A stretch of 38,207 nucleotides of DNA, taken from the NCBI RefSeq assembly GCF_000308715.1, contig NZ_BAGH01000009.1, positions 1-38,207 of the forward strand, written 5' to 3'. Under the pieces are notes generated by a model, which was given only the letters and a program-made list of their open reading frames with translations, was not told the origin of the DNA and did no database searches. Both the position numbers and the translations under genes were made by a program. Origin of the DNA: Nocardia tenerifensis NBRC 101015 (GTDB lineage Bacteria; Actinomycetota; Actinomycetes; Mycobacteriales; Mycobacteriaceae). Below, in pieces: positions 25,460 to 33,079 of the stretch. The number at the start of each line of letters is the position of its first letter. Positions within the stretch are counted from its first letter, which is position 1.

Positions 25460-26293
25460 CCGGTTGCGCTCCAATTCTCGTTCGGTCTCCAACGCCTTCT
25501 CGGCCTCCAGTTCACGCAGCACCGTCGCGACATGGTTGCCCGCGTCCGGCCCCTCGTAGGCCCGCACCACTTCCTCGATGCCGCCGCGCATGCGGATCTG
25601 TCCGTGGTCGACCCACAGCGCGGTATCGCAGAGTTGCGCGAGAAATTCGTTGGAATGACTGGCGAATACCAGAATGCCCGATCGAGCCACCAATTTCTGC
25701 AGACGCAGCCGGGCCTTTTTCATGAAATCGGCGTCCACCGCGCCGATGGCCTCGTCCAGCAGCAGGATCTCGGGGTCGATCGAGGTGACGACGCCCATGG
25801 CGAGGCGCACGCGCATGCCGGCGGAGTAGGTGCGCAGCGGCATGGACAGATACTCGCCCAGCTCGGTGAAGTCCGCGATCTCATCGATCTTGGACAGCAT
25901 CTGCTTGCGCGTCTGCCCGAGGAAAAGGCCGCGGATGATGATGTTCTCGTAGCCGGAGATCTCGGGGTCCATGCCGACGCCGAGGTCGAACACCGGCGCC
26001 ACCCGGCCGCGCACGCGCGCACTGCCGCGCGAGGGTTCATAGATTCCCGAAAGCAGCCGCAGCAGCGTCGATTTGCCCGCGCCGTTGTGCCCGACCAGGC
26101 CGACCTTGTCGCCTTCCTTCAGCGACAGGGTGATGTCGCGCAGCGCCTCGACGACGACGACGTCGGACTGATTGCGCCCGATCGCGCCGCCGGCCTTGCC
26201 GAGAAACGCCTTCTTCAGCGACCGCGATTTCGCGTCGAAGATCGGGAATTCGACCCAGGCCTGGCGGGTTTCGATACTCACATGATCGGTCAT
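25454..26293 (-). CDS. wzt: Galactan exporter ATP-binding protein Wzt (RfbE-like)
   Basis: The ATPase of the ABC transporter that moves lipid-linked galactan across the membrane (Rv3781 type). The 279 residues contain Walker A GHNGAGKST at 68-76, YSAGM as signature at 156-160, and Walker B ILLLDE at 176-181, followed by the switch His in FASHSNEFL. It lacks the C-terminal carbohydrate-binding domain found in some O-antigen Wzt proteins, as in mycobacteria. ATG 26293 has GGAG 7 nt upstream. It follows wzm after 10 nt. Its stop lies inside the ATGA that opens the downstream repeat. Confidence 0.94.
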   Translation of the reverse strand: MTDHVSIETRQAWVEFPIFDAKSRSLKKAFLGKAGGAIGRNQSDVVVVEALRDITLSLKEGDKVGLVGHNGAGKSTLLRLLSGIYEPSRGSARVRGRVAPVFDLGVGMDPEISGYENIIIRGLFLGQTRKQMLSKIDEIADFTELGEYLSMPLRTYSAGMRVRLAMGVVTSIDPEILLLDEAIGAVDADFMKKARLRLQKLVARSGILVFASHSNEFLAQLCDTALWVDHGQIRMRGGIEEVVRAYEGPDAGNHVATVLRELEAEKALETERELERNRA

Positions 26294-26303
26294 GGATCCG
26301 CTC

Positions 26304-27461
26304 CTAAACCCAGTACGGCACGCGCGAGCGGAACTGCTTCATCGCGAAGAGCGCGACGATCCAGCCGACCACGGTAATGGCGCCGACGATCACCCAGTGA
26401 TACAGATGCTGATCGTCACCGAGCAACGGTGCGCGAATGATCTCCAGGTAGTGGAACGTCGGGACGATCTCGGCCAGCTTCGCGCGCTCGCTGACCGCCT
26501 CACCCTGGGACTCCAGACTTTTGGGAGTCCACATCACCGGGGTCAGCACGAACAGCATCAGCGTGAGGCTGCCGAGGATCGGCGCGATATCCCGGTATCG
26601 GGTGCTGAAGATGCCGAACACGATCGACACCCACATCGAGTTGAGGAAGAGCAGCCCGAGGGCGGGTATGGCGAGTATCGCCGTCCAGTGCAGTTTCTCC
26701 CACACACCGAACGCGACGAGCACCACGAAATAGATGAGCATGTTGTGGGCGAAGAACAACAGCTGCCGCCATACCAGGCGATAGACGTGCACACTCAGCG
26801 CCGAGGGCAGCTGTTTGATCAGGCCCTCGTTGGCGATGAAAACATCGGCGCCCTCGAGAATGCTGGCGTTGATCACATTCCAGACGATGATGCCGATGGC
26901 GACATACGGCAGGTACTCCTTGATCGGCTGCCCGAGCAGCGCGGAGTACAGCAGGCCGATCGCGGCCGCCTGCACGCCGGTCGCGATGGTGATCCAGAAC
27001 GGCCCGAGCACCGAGCGCCGGTAGCGCTGTTTGATGTCCTGCCAGCCGAGCGAGAGCCACAGTTCCCGCTGCCCGAAGCCGACCCGGAAGTCTTTGAAGG
27101 CCCGCTGGAACGTCTGCGCGTCCGACGGAATCGGCTCGTCGTTCACCGGTTCGGTCGGCGTAGCCGAGGTTTGCTCCTGCACGGCGGGGGTGTTTCCGGC
27201 GCTCACCGAACTCTCCTCCGCCGGGCCGTCGTCGGCGCCGCCCGTGACGTCATCCACCGGGCGTCCGGGTTCTCCGGGCCGCGCGGCGTCGCCTCGAACG
27301 GAATCCGCGGATCGCGCGGTGTCATCGGACTGAGCGGAATCATCTGAACGCACTGGGTCATCTGACTGCACTGAGCTCTCTTCAGGACGGCTCTCTTCAG
27401 GACGCCCCGGACTCATGTCCGAGTCGGGGCGAGCGGCAGCGGCGGGCACGGTGCCCGACAC
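26304..27461 (-). CDS. wzm: Galactan exporter membrane protein Wzm (RfbD-like) with acidic N-terminal extension
   Basis: The membrane subunit of the galactan ABC exporter (Rv3783 type). The conserved ABC-2 part starts near residue 105 with FQRAFKDFRVGFGQRELWLSLGWQDIKQRYRRSVLGPFW and has six helices. Ahead of it stands a cytosolic extension of about 100 residues, Asp/Ser/Glu-rich and low in complexity: RPEES twice, then hexapeptides QSDDPV, RSDDSA, QSDDTA, RSADSV. These are coded by 15-bp and 18-bp tandem repeats. The M. tuberculosis protein (about 280 residues) lacks this. The GTG start at 27461 is uncertain; a GTG four codons later is also possible, and internal starts after the extension are not evident. 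Confidence 0.9.
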   Translation of the reverse strand: MSGTVPAAAARPDSDMSPGRPEESRPEESSVQSDDPVRSDDSAQSDDTARSADSVRGDAARPGEPGRPVDDVTGGADDGPAEESSVSAGNTPAVQEQTSATPTEPVNDEPIPSDAQTFQRAFKDFRVGFGQRELWLSLGWQDIKQRYRRSVLGPFWITIATGVQAAAIGLLYSALLGQPIKEYLPYVAIGIIVWNVINASILEGADVFIANEGLIKQLPSALSVHVYRLVWRQLLFFAHNMLIYFVVLVAFGVWEKLHWTAILAIPALGLLFLNSMWVSIVFGIFSTRYRDIAPILGSLTLMLFVLTPVMWTPKSLESQGEAVSERAKLAEIVPTFHYLEIIRAPLLGDDQHLYHWVIVGAITVVGWIVALFAMKQFRSRVPYWV

Positions 27462-27512
27462 TACCCTTGGACATTCCTATTTACCCGGTCGGCACACACG
27501 CGCGGCCGCGCC

Positions 27513-28130
27513 TCACAGGTACTGCCCTGAACCGCCCGTCACGTGGTTGGCCGGGCCGCCGCGAGGGTCGCCCGCGTGGATGCCGGGCGGTAACGCGCCC
27601 TGACGCATCTGTTCCAATTGCGCCCGCGCGGCCATCTGCTGCGCGAACAGCGCGGTCTGGATGCCGTGGAACAGGCCCTCGAGCCAGCCGACCAGCTGGG
27701 CCTGGGCGATGCGCAGCTCGGCGTCGGACGGAATGGCGTCGTCGGTGAACGGCAGCGTGAGCCGCTCCAGTTCGGCGCGCAGTTCCGGAGCGAGGCCCTG
27801 CTCCAGCTCGCGCACCGACGACTTGTGGATCTCCTTGAGCCTGGAGCGGCTCGCGTCGTCGAGCGGAGCCGCGCGCACCTCCTCGAGCAGCTGCTTGATC
27901 ATGGTGCCGATGCGCATGACCTTCGCGGGCTGCTCGACCATGTCGGCGAGCGATTCGCCGGTATCGTCCCGGTCGTCCGACTCGTCCTTTTTATCCTCGT
28001 CGGTCACCACCTGCGCGGTGAACGGCGCGTCCGCCGCGGCCTCCGCCGGGATGACCAACGGGCGACCGTCCGGTCCGACAACGACGATGTGGTCGGGTGC
28101 CTCATCCGATTGCGTCATGGTCCCTATCAT
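27513..28130 (-). CDS. bpa: Bacterial proteasome activator Bpa (PafE)
   Basis: Bpa forms an ATP-independent ring that docks on the 20S proteasome and feeds it unfolded proteins such as HspR. The 205-residue protein has the DUF2587 core LADMVEQPAKVMRIGTMIKQLLEEVRAAPLD, the four-helix region with LAPELRAELERLTLPF and LVGWLEGLFHGIQTALFAQQMAARAQLEQMRQGALPPG, and the C-terminal GQYL (202-205) that inserts into the proteasome and opens its gate. The N-terminus is about 30 residues longer than in M. tuberculosis Rv3780 and variable. The start may be ATG 28130 or 28118. It is the first gene on this strand before wzm, the same neighbourhood as in mycobacteria. Confidence 0.95.
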   Translation of the reverse strand: MIGTMTQSDEAPDHIVVVGPDGRPLVIPAEAAADAPFTAQVVTDEDKKDESDDRDDTGESLADMVEQPAKVMRIGTMIKQLLEEVRAAPLDDASRSRLKEIHKSSVRELEQGLAPELRAELERLTLPFTDDAIPSDAELRIAQAQLVGWLEGLFHGIQTALFAQQMAARAQLEQMRQGALPPGIHAGDPRGGPANHVTGGSGQYL

Positions 28131-28553
28131 GTCGCGTCGCTCCCGAACGCGCTAAGTCGGTGCTCACCTGGGGTGCGGAGAACAGGAGGTTCGGCTCCGC
28201 CAGCGAAGGTGCGAGGACACCGTGAGCGCTCGGGGATACGAATGTCTGACGGCCGTCGGAGTGCTTGCGAGCATGAATGTGCGAGGCTGCTCGCAGCGCT
28301 TGGGCCACGAATGTCCGAGGCCGCTTGGAGCGCTTGCGAGGACGAATGTCCGAGGCCGCTTGGAGCGCTTGCGAGGACGAATGTCCGAGGCCGCGTCCTG
28401 GCGGCCGGGCGGCGTTCTATTCTGTTCGGGTCGTGTGGTTCGGATTTGCTGAAAGTCGGTTGCCATGCTGAGTCCCAGGTCGCTGTGCCTCCGCCGCGAA
28501 GCGGAGGGGAACACGGTTACACAGGCTCGCCCGCTGCCCTTAGAGTGGCCAAC
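28131..28553. repeat. Divergent intergenic region with a 35-bp tandem repeat
   Basis: Within this 423-bp space, direct repeats run from 28204 to about 28394. Unit starts are 28204, 28239, 28274, 28308, 28343 and 28378, giving periods of 35, 35, 34, 35 and 35 bp. Units 28308 and 28343 are identical (CGAATGTCCGAGGCCGC then TTGGAGCGCTTGCGAGGA); outer units diverge and the last is cut after 17 bp. There are no spacers, so it is not a CRISPR. A 35-bp period cannot encode a repeated peptide. On the right, TAGAGT (28541-28546) ends 7 nt before the next ATG and is its probable -10. Confidence 0.85.
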
Positions 28554-29756
28554 ATGACTTACGACGTCGCGAGGGTTCGGGGCCTGATACCGTCCCTCGG
28601 CGACGGCTGGATCCATCTCGACCCGCAGGCGGGCATGCTGGTGCCCGACGCGGTATCTCGCGCCGTCTCAACGGGATTCCGAACTTCTTCGTTTTCGCAT
28701 ATCGGCCGCAACGGCGCCGCCGTGCGCAGCGCCGCCATCCTGGACGCGGCCCGCGAGGCGGTGGCCGATCTCGTCGGCGGAGATCCGGCGGGCGTCGTGC
28801 TCGGCCCGGATCGGGCGGTGCTGCTCGCCTGGCTGGCCGAGTCGCTGAGCTCGCGGCTCGGGCTGGGCACCGGCATCGTGCTGTCCCGCTTGGACGACGA
28901 GGCGAATGTCGCGCCATGGCTGCGCATCGCCAACCGGTACGGCGCGCACGTGCGCTGGGCCGAGGTGGAGATCGAGACCTGCGAGATGCCGTCCTGGCAG
29001 TTCGAGGAGTTGATCGGTCCCACAGCGCGTTTGGTCGCGCTCACCGCCGCCTCGCCGATCGTCGGCTCCGCGCCCGCGGTGCGGGTGGCCGCGGACCGGG
29101 TGCACGAGGTCGGCGGCCTGCTCGTCGCCGACGCGTTCGGCGCGGCGCCCTACGCGCTCATCGACATCGACGAGCTCAACGCCGACGTGGTCGCGCTCAG
29201 CGCGCCCGCCTGGGGCGGTCCGCAGATCGGCGCGCTGGTGTTCCGCGACCCGGCCTTCCTCGACCGCATTCCCTCGATGTCGTTGAACCCCTACGCCAAG
29301 GGCGCCGAGCGGCTCGAGGTCGGCGGACACCAGTACGCGCTGCTCGCCGGCCTGACCACCTCGATCGACTTCCTCGCCGGACTCGACGAACGAGCCCGCG
29401 GCAGCAGACGCCAGCGCCTGGAGATGTCGATCACCTCGCTGCAGGACTACCACGACCAGCTGTTCGAGCATCTGATGGACGTGCTGGACAAGATCCCGAA
29501 CCTGACCGTCATCGGCCGCGCCTCCACCCGAATCCCCACCGTCAGTTTCACTCTCGCGGGCATGCAGGCCGAGAAGGTCGCCGCCAAGCTCGCCGACAAC
29601 CGCATCGGCACGCTCAGCGGCGTGCACGGCGGCAGTCGCCTGCTCGACGCGCTCGGCGTCAACGACGAGGGCGGCGCGGTCACCATCGGCCTCGCGCCGT
29701 ACACCACGAAGTTCGAGATAGATCAGCTCGGCCGCGCCCTCGTCGCCCTGGAGTAG
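28554..29756 (+). CDS. Aminotransferase class V-fold protein lacking the PLP lysine (Rv3778c-like)
   Basis: A 400-residue member of the class V aminotransferase / cysteine desulfurase fold, like Rv3778c. The cofactor Asp is kept (VADAFGAAP, Asp193). Where active enzymes have S-G-H-K-x-x-G-P, this protein reads SAPAWGGP at 216-223, so the Schiff-base lysine is Ala219 and the preceding His is Pro218. The usual small domain follows (RASTRIPTVSFTL, VGGHQYALLAG). It is therefore probably not a transaminase or desulfurase; a binding, scaffolding or unusual catalytic role is more likely. ATG 28554 has no Shine-Dalgarno; TAGAGT lies 7 nt upstream. Convergent with the quinone oxidoreductase, as Rv3778c is with Rv3777. 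Confidence 0.85.
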   Translation: MTYDVARVRGLIPSLGDGWIHLDPQAGMLVPDAVSRAVSTGFRTSSFSHIGRNGAAVRSAAILDAAREAVADLVGGDPAGVVLGPDRAVLLAWLAESLSSRLGLGTGIVLSRLDDEANVAPWLRIANRYGAHVRWAEVEIETCEMPSWQFEELIGPTARLVALTAASPIVGSAPAVRVAADRVHEVGGLLVADAFGAAPYALIDIDELNADVVALSAPAWGGPQIGALVFRDPAFLDRIPSMSLNPYAKGAERLEVGGHQYALLAGLTTSIDFLAGLDERARGSRRQRLEMSITSLQDYHDQLFEHLMDVLDKIPNLTVIGRASTRIPTVSFTLAGMQAEKVAAKLADNRIGTLSGVHGGSRLLDALGVNDEGGAVTIGLAPYTTKFEIDQLGRALVALE

Positions 29757-29788
29757 CCCGAAGGGCTTGCGTGGCAGCTCGTTTCGGC

Positions 29789-30787
29789 TCAGAGTTCCTG
29801 AACGCGCAGCACGACCTTGCCGAACACGTCGCCGGAGTCCATCAGCCGATGCGCCTCGGCCGCCTCGGCGAGCGGCACCTCCGCGTGGATCACCGGCACC
29901 ACGGAACCGTCGGCCACCAACGGCCACAGGTGCCTGCGCACCTCGGCGATGATCTCGGCCTTGCTGCCGTGACCCGTGGCCGGCCTGCTGCGCACATTGG
30001 TGGCGTGCACGGTGCCCCACTTGCGCAGCAGCGCACCGATATTCAGCTCACCGTTCACGCCGCCCTGCATGCCGATCACCACCAGGTGCCCGAAATCGGC
30101 CAGGGCATCCACGTTGCGGGCGAGGTAGGCCGCGCCCATGTTGTCCAGGATGACGTCGGCCCCGGAACCCTCCGCCCGCACCGTGGCGACGAAATCGTCC
30201 TCCCGGTAATTGATCAGCACGTCCGCGCCGAGCTCCGCGCACCGCCGCAGCTTGTCGGCCGACCCCGCGGTGACCGCGACCCGAGCGCCGAGCTCGCGCG
30301 CCACCTGAATGGCGTGCGTGCCGATACCGCCGCCGCCACCGTGCACCAGCAACAACTGGCCCGACCGCAGGCCCGCGGTCATCACCAGATTCGACCACAC
30401 CGTCGCCGCCACCTCGGGCAGCCCCGCGGCCGCGCCCAGATCCAGGCCCTCGGGCACCGGCAGCAGCTGCGCCGCAGGCACGACCGCCTTCTCGGCGTAA
30501 CCGCCGCCGGCGAGCAGCCCGCAGACCCGATCGCCGACCCGCCAGTCGGACACCCCGTCACCGAGCTCCGCGATCACCCCGGAAACCTCGAGGCCCATCA
30601 GCTCGCTGGCGCCCGGCGGCGGCGGATACAACCCCTGACGCTGCATCAGATCGGCCCGATTCACCCCCGCGGCCGCCACCTCGACCAGCACCTCACCATG
30701 GCCGGGCACCGGGTCCGGCGCGTCCGTCAGCGCCATCACCTCGGGCCCGCCGAAACCGTTCAGCTCGATCGCACGCACGTGCTCCAT
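29789..30787 (-). CDS. NADPH:quinone oxidoreductase, zeta-crystallin type (Rv3777-like)
   Basis: A 332-residue zinc-free medium-chain dehydrogenase of the quinone oxidoreductase group (PIG3/QorA-like). It begins MEHVRAIELNGFGGPEVM, has the substrate loop NRADLMQRQGLYPPPPGASELMGLEVSGVI, and the nucleotide-binding VHGGGGGIGTHAIQ at 148-161. No structural or catalytic zinc cysteines are present. It probably reduces quinones or enones with NADPH. ATG 30787 is chosen by homology; the 29 upstream in-frame residues are Gly/Arg-rich and unlike the family. It is divergent from a MarR regulator whose start lies 127 bp away and which may control it. Confidence 0.92.
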   Translation of the reverse strand: MEHVRAIELNGFGGPEVMALTDAPDPVPGHGEVLVEVAAAGVNRADLMQRQGLYPPPPGASELMGLEVSGVIAELGDGVSDWRVGDRVCGLLAGGGYAEKAVVPAAQLLPVPEGLDLGAAAGLPEVAATVWSNLVMTAGLRSGQLLLVHGGGGGIGTHAIQVARELGARVAVTAGSADKLRRCAELGADVLINYREDDFVATVRAEGSGADVILDNMGAAYLARNVDALADFGHLVVIGMQGGVNGELNIGALLRKWGTVHATNVRSRPATGHGSKAEIIAEVRRHLWPLVADGSVVPVIHAEVPLAEAAEAHRLMDSGDVFGKVVLRVQEL

Positions 30788-30914
30788 ACTGCCCCCGACC
30801 CTCCCGCCGCCGACCTCTGACCCCTCTCGCCCGCGGGCCATCGCACCCCCGCAGACCGATACGTCTTTCCCCACAATGGATTTCCGCAGTTCGGGCCGTC
30901 ATAGAATGAGCACC

Positions 30915-31406
30915 GTGCACTCCGAACCGAGCAGCCCCGTGGCCGCCGAGCCGAAGTGGCTCACCCCGGCACAGCAACGGGCCTGGCGGGCCTACATGGA
31001 TGGGCATCAACGCCTGATGGCCACGCTGAACAGGCAACTACAGCGCGACAGCGACCTCAGCGTCGCCGAATATCGCATCCTCGTGCTGCTGTCAGAGGCC
31101 CCCGGCCGATCACTGCGGATGAGCGAACTCGCCGACGGCGTGCTGTCCTCGCGAAGCCGCCTCACCCACCAGATCCGCCGCCTCGAAGGCGAACGCATGG
31201 TGCGCCGCAACACCTGCCTCGAAGACGGCCGCGGCGTCCTCGCCGAACTCACCGACGAAGGCATGCGCCGCCTCGAAGCCGCCGCCCCCGGCCACGTCGA
31301 CGCCGTCCGCCGCGACTTCATCGACCTGCTCACCCCCCACCAGCTCGAGGTCATCGGCGAGGTCTTCGCCCGCATCGATCAAGAAATCGGCACGCGCCCC
31401 CTCTGA
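30915..31406 (+). CDS. MarR-family transcriptional regulator
   Basis: A winged-helix regulator of about 163 residues: LTPAQQRAWRAYMDGHQRLMATLNRQLQRDSDLSVAEYRILVLLSEAPGRSLRMSELADGVLSSRSRLTHQIRRLEGERMVRR followed by the EDGRGVLAELTDEG wing and a long C-terminal dimer helix. It may repress the divergent quinone oxidoreductase. The start is not certain. GTG 30915 lies 7 nt after TAGAAT (30902-30907), matching the leaderless pattern of the region; an ATG at 30906 would add three residues but overlaps that hexamer. tRNA-Ser follows 24 nt after the stop. Confidence 0.88.
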   Translation: MHSEPSSPVAAEPKWLTPAQQRAWRAYMDGHQRLMATLNRQLQRDSDLSVAEYRILVLLSEAPGRSLRMSELADGVLSSRSRLTHQIRRLEGERMVRRNTCLEDGRGVLAELTDEGMRRLEAAAPGHVDAVRRDFIDLLTPHQLEVIGEVFARIDQEIGTRPL

Positions 31407-31430
31407 CCCATCCGCTACCATCGTCACCCT

Positions 31431-31517
31431 GGAGACGTGGCAGAGCGGCCGAATGCACTCGCCTTGAAAGCGAGCGTGGCGTAAAACCCACCGGGGGTTC
31501 AAATCCCTCCGTCTCCG
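31431..31517 (+). tRNA. tRNA-Ser (anticodon UGA)
   Basis: An 87-nt class II tRNA. The acceptor stem is GGAGACG (31431-31437) with CGTCTCC (31510-31516) and discriminator G; the anticodon loop is CTTGAAA with anticodon TGA, which reads UCA; the long variable arm (GTGG...CCAC) and GGTTCAAATCC T-loop are typical of tRNA-Ser. The 3' CCA is not encoded. Confidence 0.97.
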
Positions 31518-31828
31518 CTCCATTCGCCGGTGGCCCATGCCCATGGAGAGCATGGGCATGGGCTCATTTCGCAATGTTTTTTGGGGGTGCAACCCCCAAG
31601 CCCCGCCCGGCGGGCTTCGCCCCCGGACCCCCTTTCTGGTGCGGCAGTCCTGGAAGGGTTGCAACCTCGATGCTGGGCGGGGTGGGCTTCGTTTCGGGAC
31701 TTTCGCCCTCGTGGGAACAGGGCTCGGGGCCGCCTATGGTGACCCGTACGCCTGTCGCGCCTGCGAGGACGTAGCCGACGATGGTCGCGTGACCCATGGC
31801 AGCAGGTGGCGGCCACGGTGGGTCTTAA
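31518..31828. other. Intergenic, 311 bp, palindrome-rich, no supported gene
   Basis: After tRNA-Ser comes a 13-bp hairpin (31533-31563) and a second one, TTGGGGGT-GCA-ACCCCCAA (31581-31599), preceded by a run of T. A GC-rich stretch with CCCGCCCGGCGGGCTTCGCCC (21 nt from 31602) follows. A 77-codon minus-strand frame (31564-31797) starting MGHATIVGYVLAGATGVRVT crosses these palindromes; it is not recognised and its end runs through the hairpin, so it is probably not a gene or is a decayed fragment. Confidence 0.5.
31533..31563 (+). terminator. tRNA-Ser terminator
   Basis: A perfect 13-bp inverted repeat GCCCATGCCCATG/CATGGGCATGGGC (31533-31545, 31551-31563) with loop GAGAG, 15 nt after the tRNA. 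A T-run (31576-31582) follows 12 nt later. Confidence 0.75.
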
Positions 31829-33079
31829 TTATTTGCTGGTATCGATGACGTCGCCGATGAGCGTCCAATGCTCACCTTCGAAACGCTGTATCCGCATGGC
31901 TTCGAGCGGGAATCCGTCGCCGGGGCCGGTTTTTATGGTGACGCCGGGCAGCAAGAGGTCGATGTCGATGTGGTCGAGGGCGTGCATGGCGTCGCGGAGG
32001 CCTTCGCGGGTGGGGCATTTGGCCGCGTCCATGGTCTTGTGGAGGGTCTGCGCCATTGCCCAGCCGACTGCTGTGTACTGGTTGGCGGGGTCGGCGTCGC
32101 GGGCGTATTGGGCCACTTTTTGCTGGTAGGTGTGCATTCCGGAGTCGGTGGACCATTGGGCGTCGGCGGGGTCTTTCATGAACGCGACCGAGACGACGCC
32201 TTGCACGTTCTGGAAGCCGACCTGGGTGAGCATGCTGACGGTGTTGGAGACCTGGGCGAGGATGTGCAGCGGGTTCCAGTCGGTGTTGCGGGCGTCGGCG
32301 GCGAGCGCCTGCGAGGCGAACTTGGGGGTGGAGAAGTTCAGCAGCACATCGGCTTTGGAGTTGGCCAGGTTGCGCAGCTGAGGTTCTACGGTGGGGTCGG
32401 TGACTTCGTAGCTTTGTTCGCTGACGACTTTGATGCCGCTGCCCGCGGTGGCCTCGGTGAAGCTGGTCAGCAGGTCTTTGCCGAAGTCGTCGTTCTGATA
32501 GAGCACGGCGACGGTGGCGTTGGGACGCTGTGCGCGAACGTATCCCGCGTAGGCCTGCCCCTCGGCGCGGTAGCTGGGCTGCCAGCCGATGGTCCAGGGA
32601 TGGTGAGTGTCGCTGCCCCACTTCGTCGCACCACCCGCGACGAACGCCTGCGGGACCTTGCGCTGATCGAGGTAGTCCCACACCGCCGACGAGGTCGCCG
32701 TGCCCAGGGTGGAGAAGACGGCGAACACCTGATCGTTCTCGACGAGCCGCCGGGTCTCCTCGACGGTCTTCGGCGGCTGGTATCCGTCGTCGCGGATCAG
32801 GAACTCGACTTTGCGGCCGCCTATCCCGCCCTGTTCGGCATTGATGTAGTCGAAATACGCCCGCGAACCCTTGGGGAGTTCGCCGTACGCGGAGGCGGGG
32901 CCGGACAGCGGGTAGACGCCGCCGAGTTTGATGCTCTTGTCGGTGATGCCGGTGCTCTGCTGTCCCTTGCAGTCGCCCTGCGTGACGGTGCCGCCGGCTT
33001 CGTCCCGGCCACCGCAGGCGGTGACCGTGAGCAGCACGGCCACCGCCGCTCCCACGGCTCGGATCGCCTTATCGCGCAT
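31829..33079 (-). CDS. ABC transporter substrate-binding lipoprotein, Liv/Urt type
   Basis: The solute receptor of the ABC system coded just upstream. The 416-residue protein has a lipoprotein signal peptide with lipobox VTAC (Cys22) and a periplasmic-binding fold of the Leu/Ile/Val-binding group: GGVYPLSGPASAYGELPKGSRAYFDYINAEQGGIGGRKVEFLIRDDGYQPPKTVEETRRLVENDQVFAVFSTLGTATSSAV. The ligand could be a branched-chain amino acid, urea, an amide or an aromatic acid. It is the last gene of the five-gene operon; its ATG overlaps the livM end by 11 nt, with AAGGGA upstream. No classical T-run terminator follows directly. Confidence 0.93.
   Translation of the reverse strand: MRDKAIRAVGAAVAVLLTVTACGGRDEAGGTVTQGDCKGQQSTGITDKSIKLGGVYPLSGPASAYGELPKGSRAYFDYINAEQGGIGGRKVEFLIRDDGYQPPKTVEETRRLVENDQVFAVFSTLGTATSSAVWDYLDQRKVPQAFVAGGATKWGSDTHHPWTIGWQPSYRAEGQAYAGYVRAQRPNATVAVLYQNDDFGKDLLTSFTEATAGSGIKVVSEQSYEVTDPTVEPQLRNLANSKADVLLNFSTPKFASQALAADARNTDWNPLHILAQVSNTVSMLTQVGFQNVQGVVSVAFMKDPADAQWSTDSGMHTYQQKVAQYARDADPANQYTAVGWAMAQTLHKTMDAAKCPTREGLRDAMHALDHIDIDLLLPGVTIKTGPGDGFPLEAMRIQRFEGEHWTLIGDVIDTSK

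Noticed and set aside
28204..28394. CRISPR array
   Set aside because: The 35-bp units are directly abutting with no spacers, and no cas gene is present.
24283..31406. Genomic island or mobile element
   Set aside because: No integrase, transposase or attachment repeats were found, and the genes are core wall genes with mycobacterial-like synteny despite the repeats and the tRNA gene.
31564..31797. 77-codon minus-strand gene starting MGHATIVGYVLAG
   Set aside because: It crosses strong palindromes, has no ribosome site or recognised family, and its C-terminal part is translated hairpin sequence.
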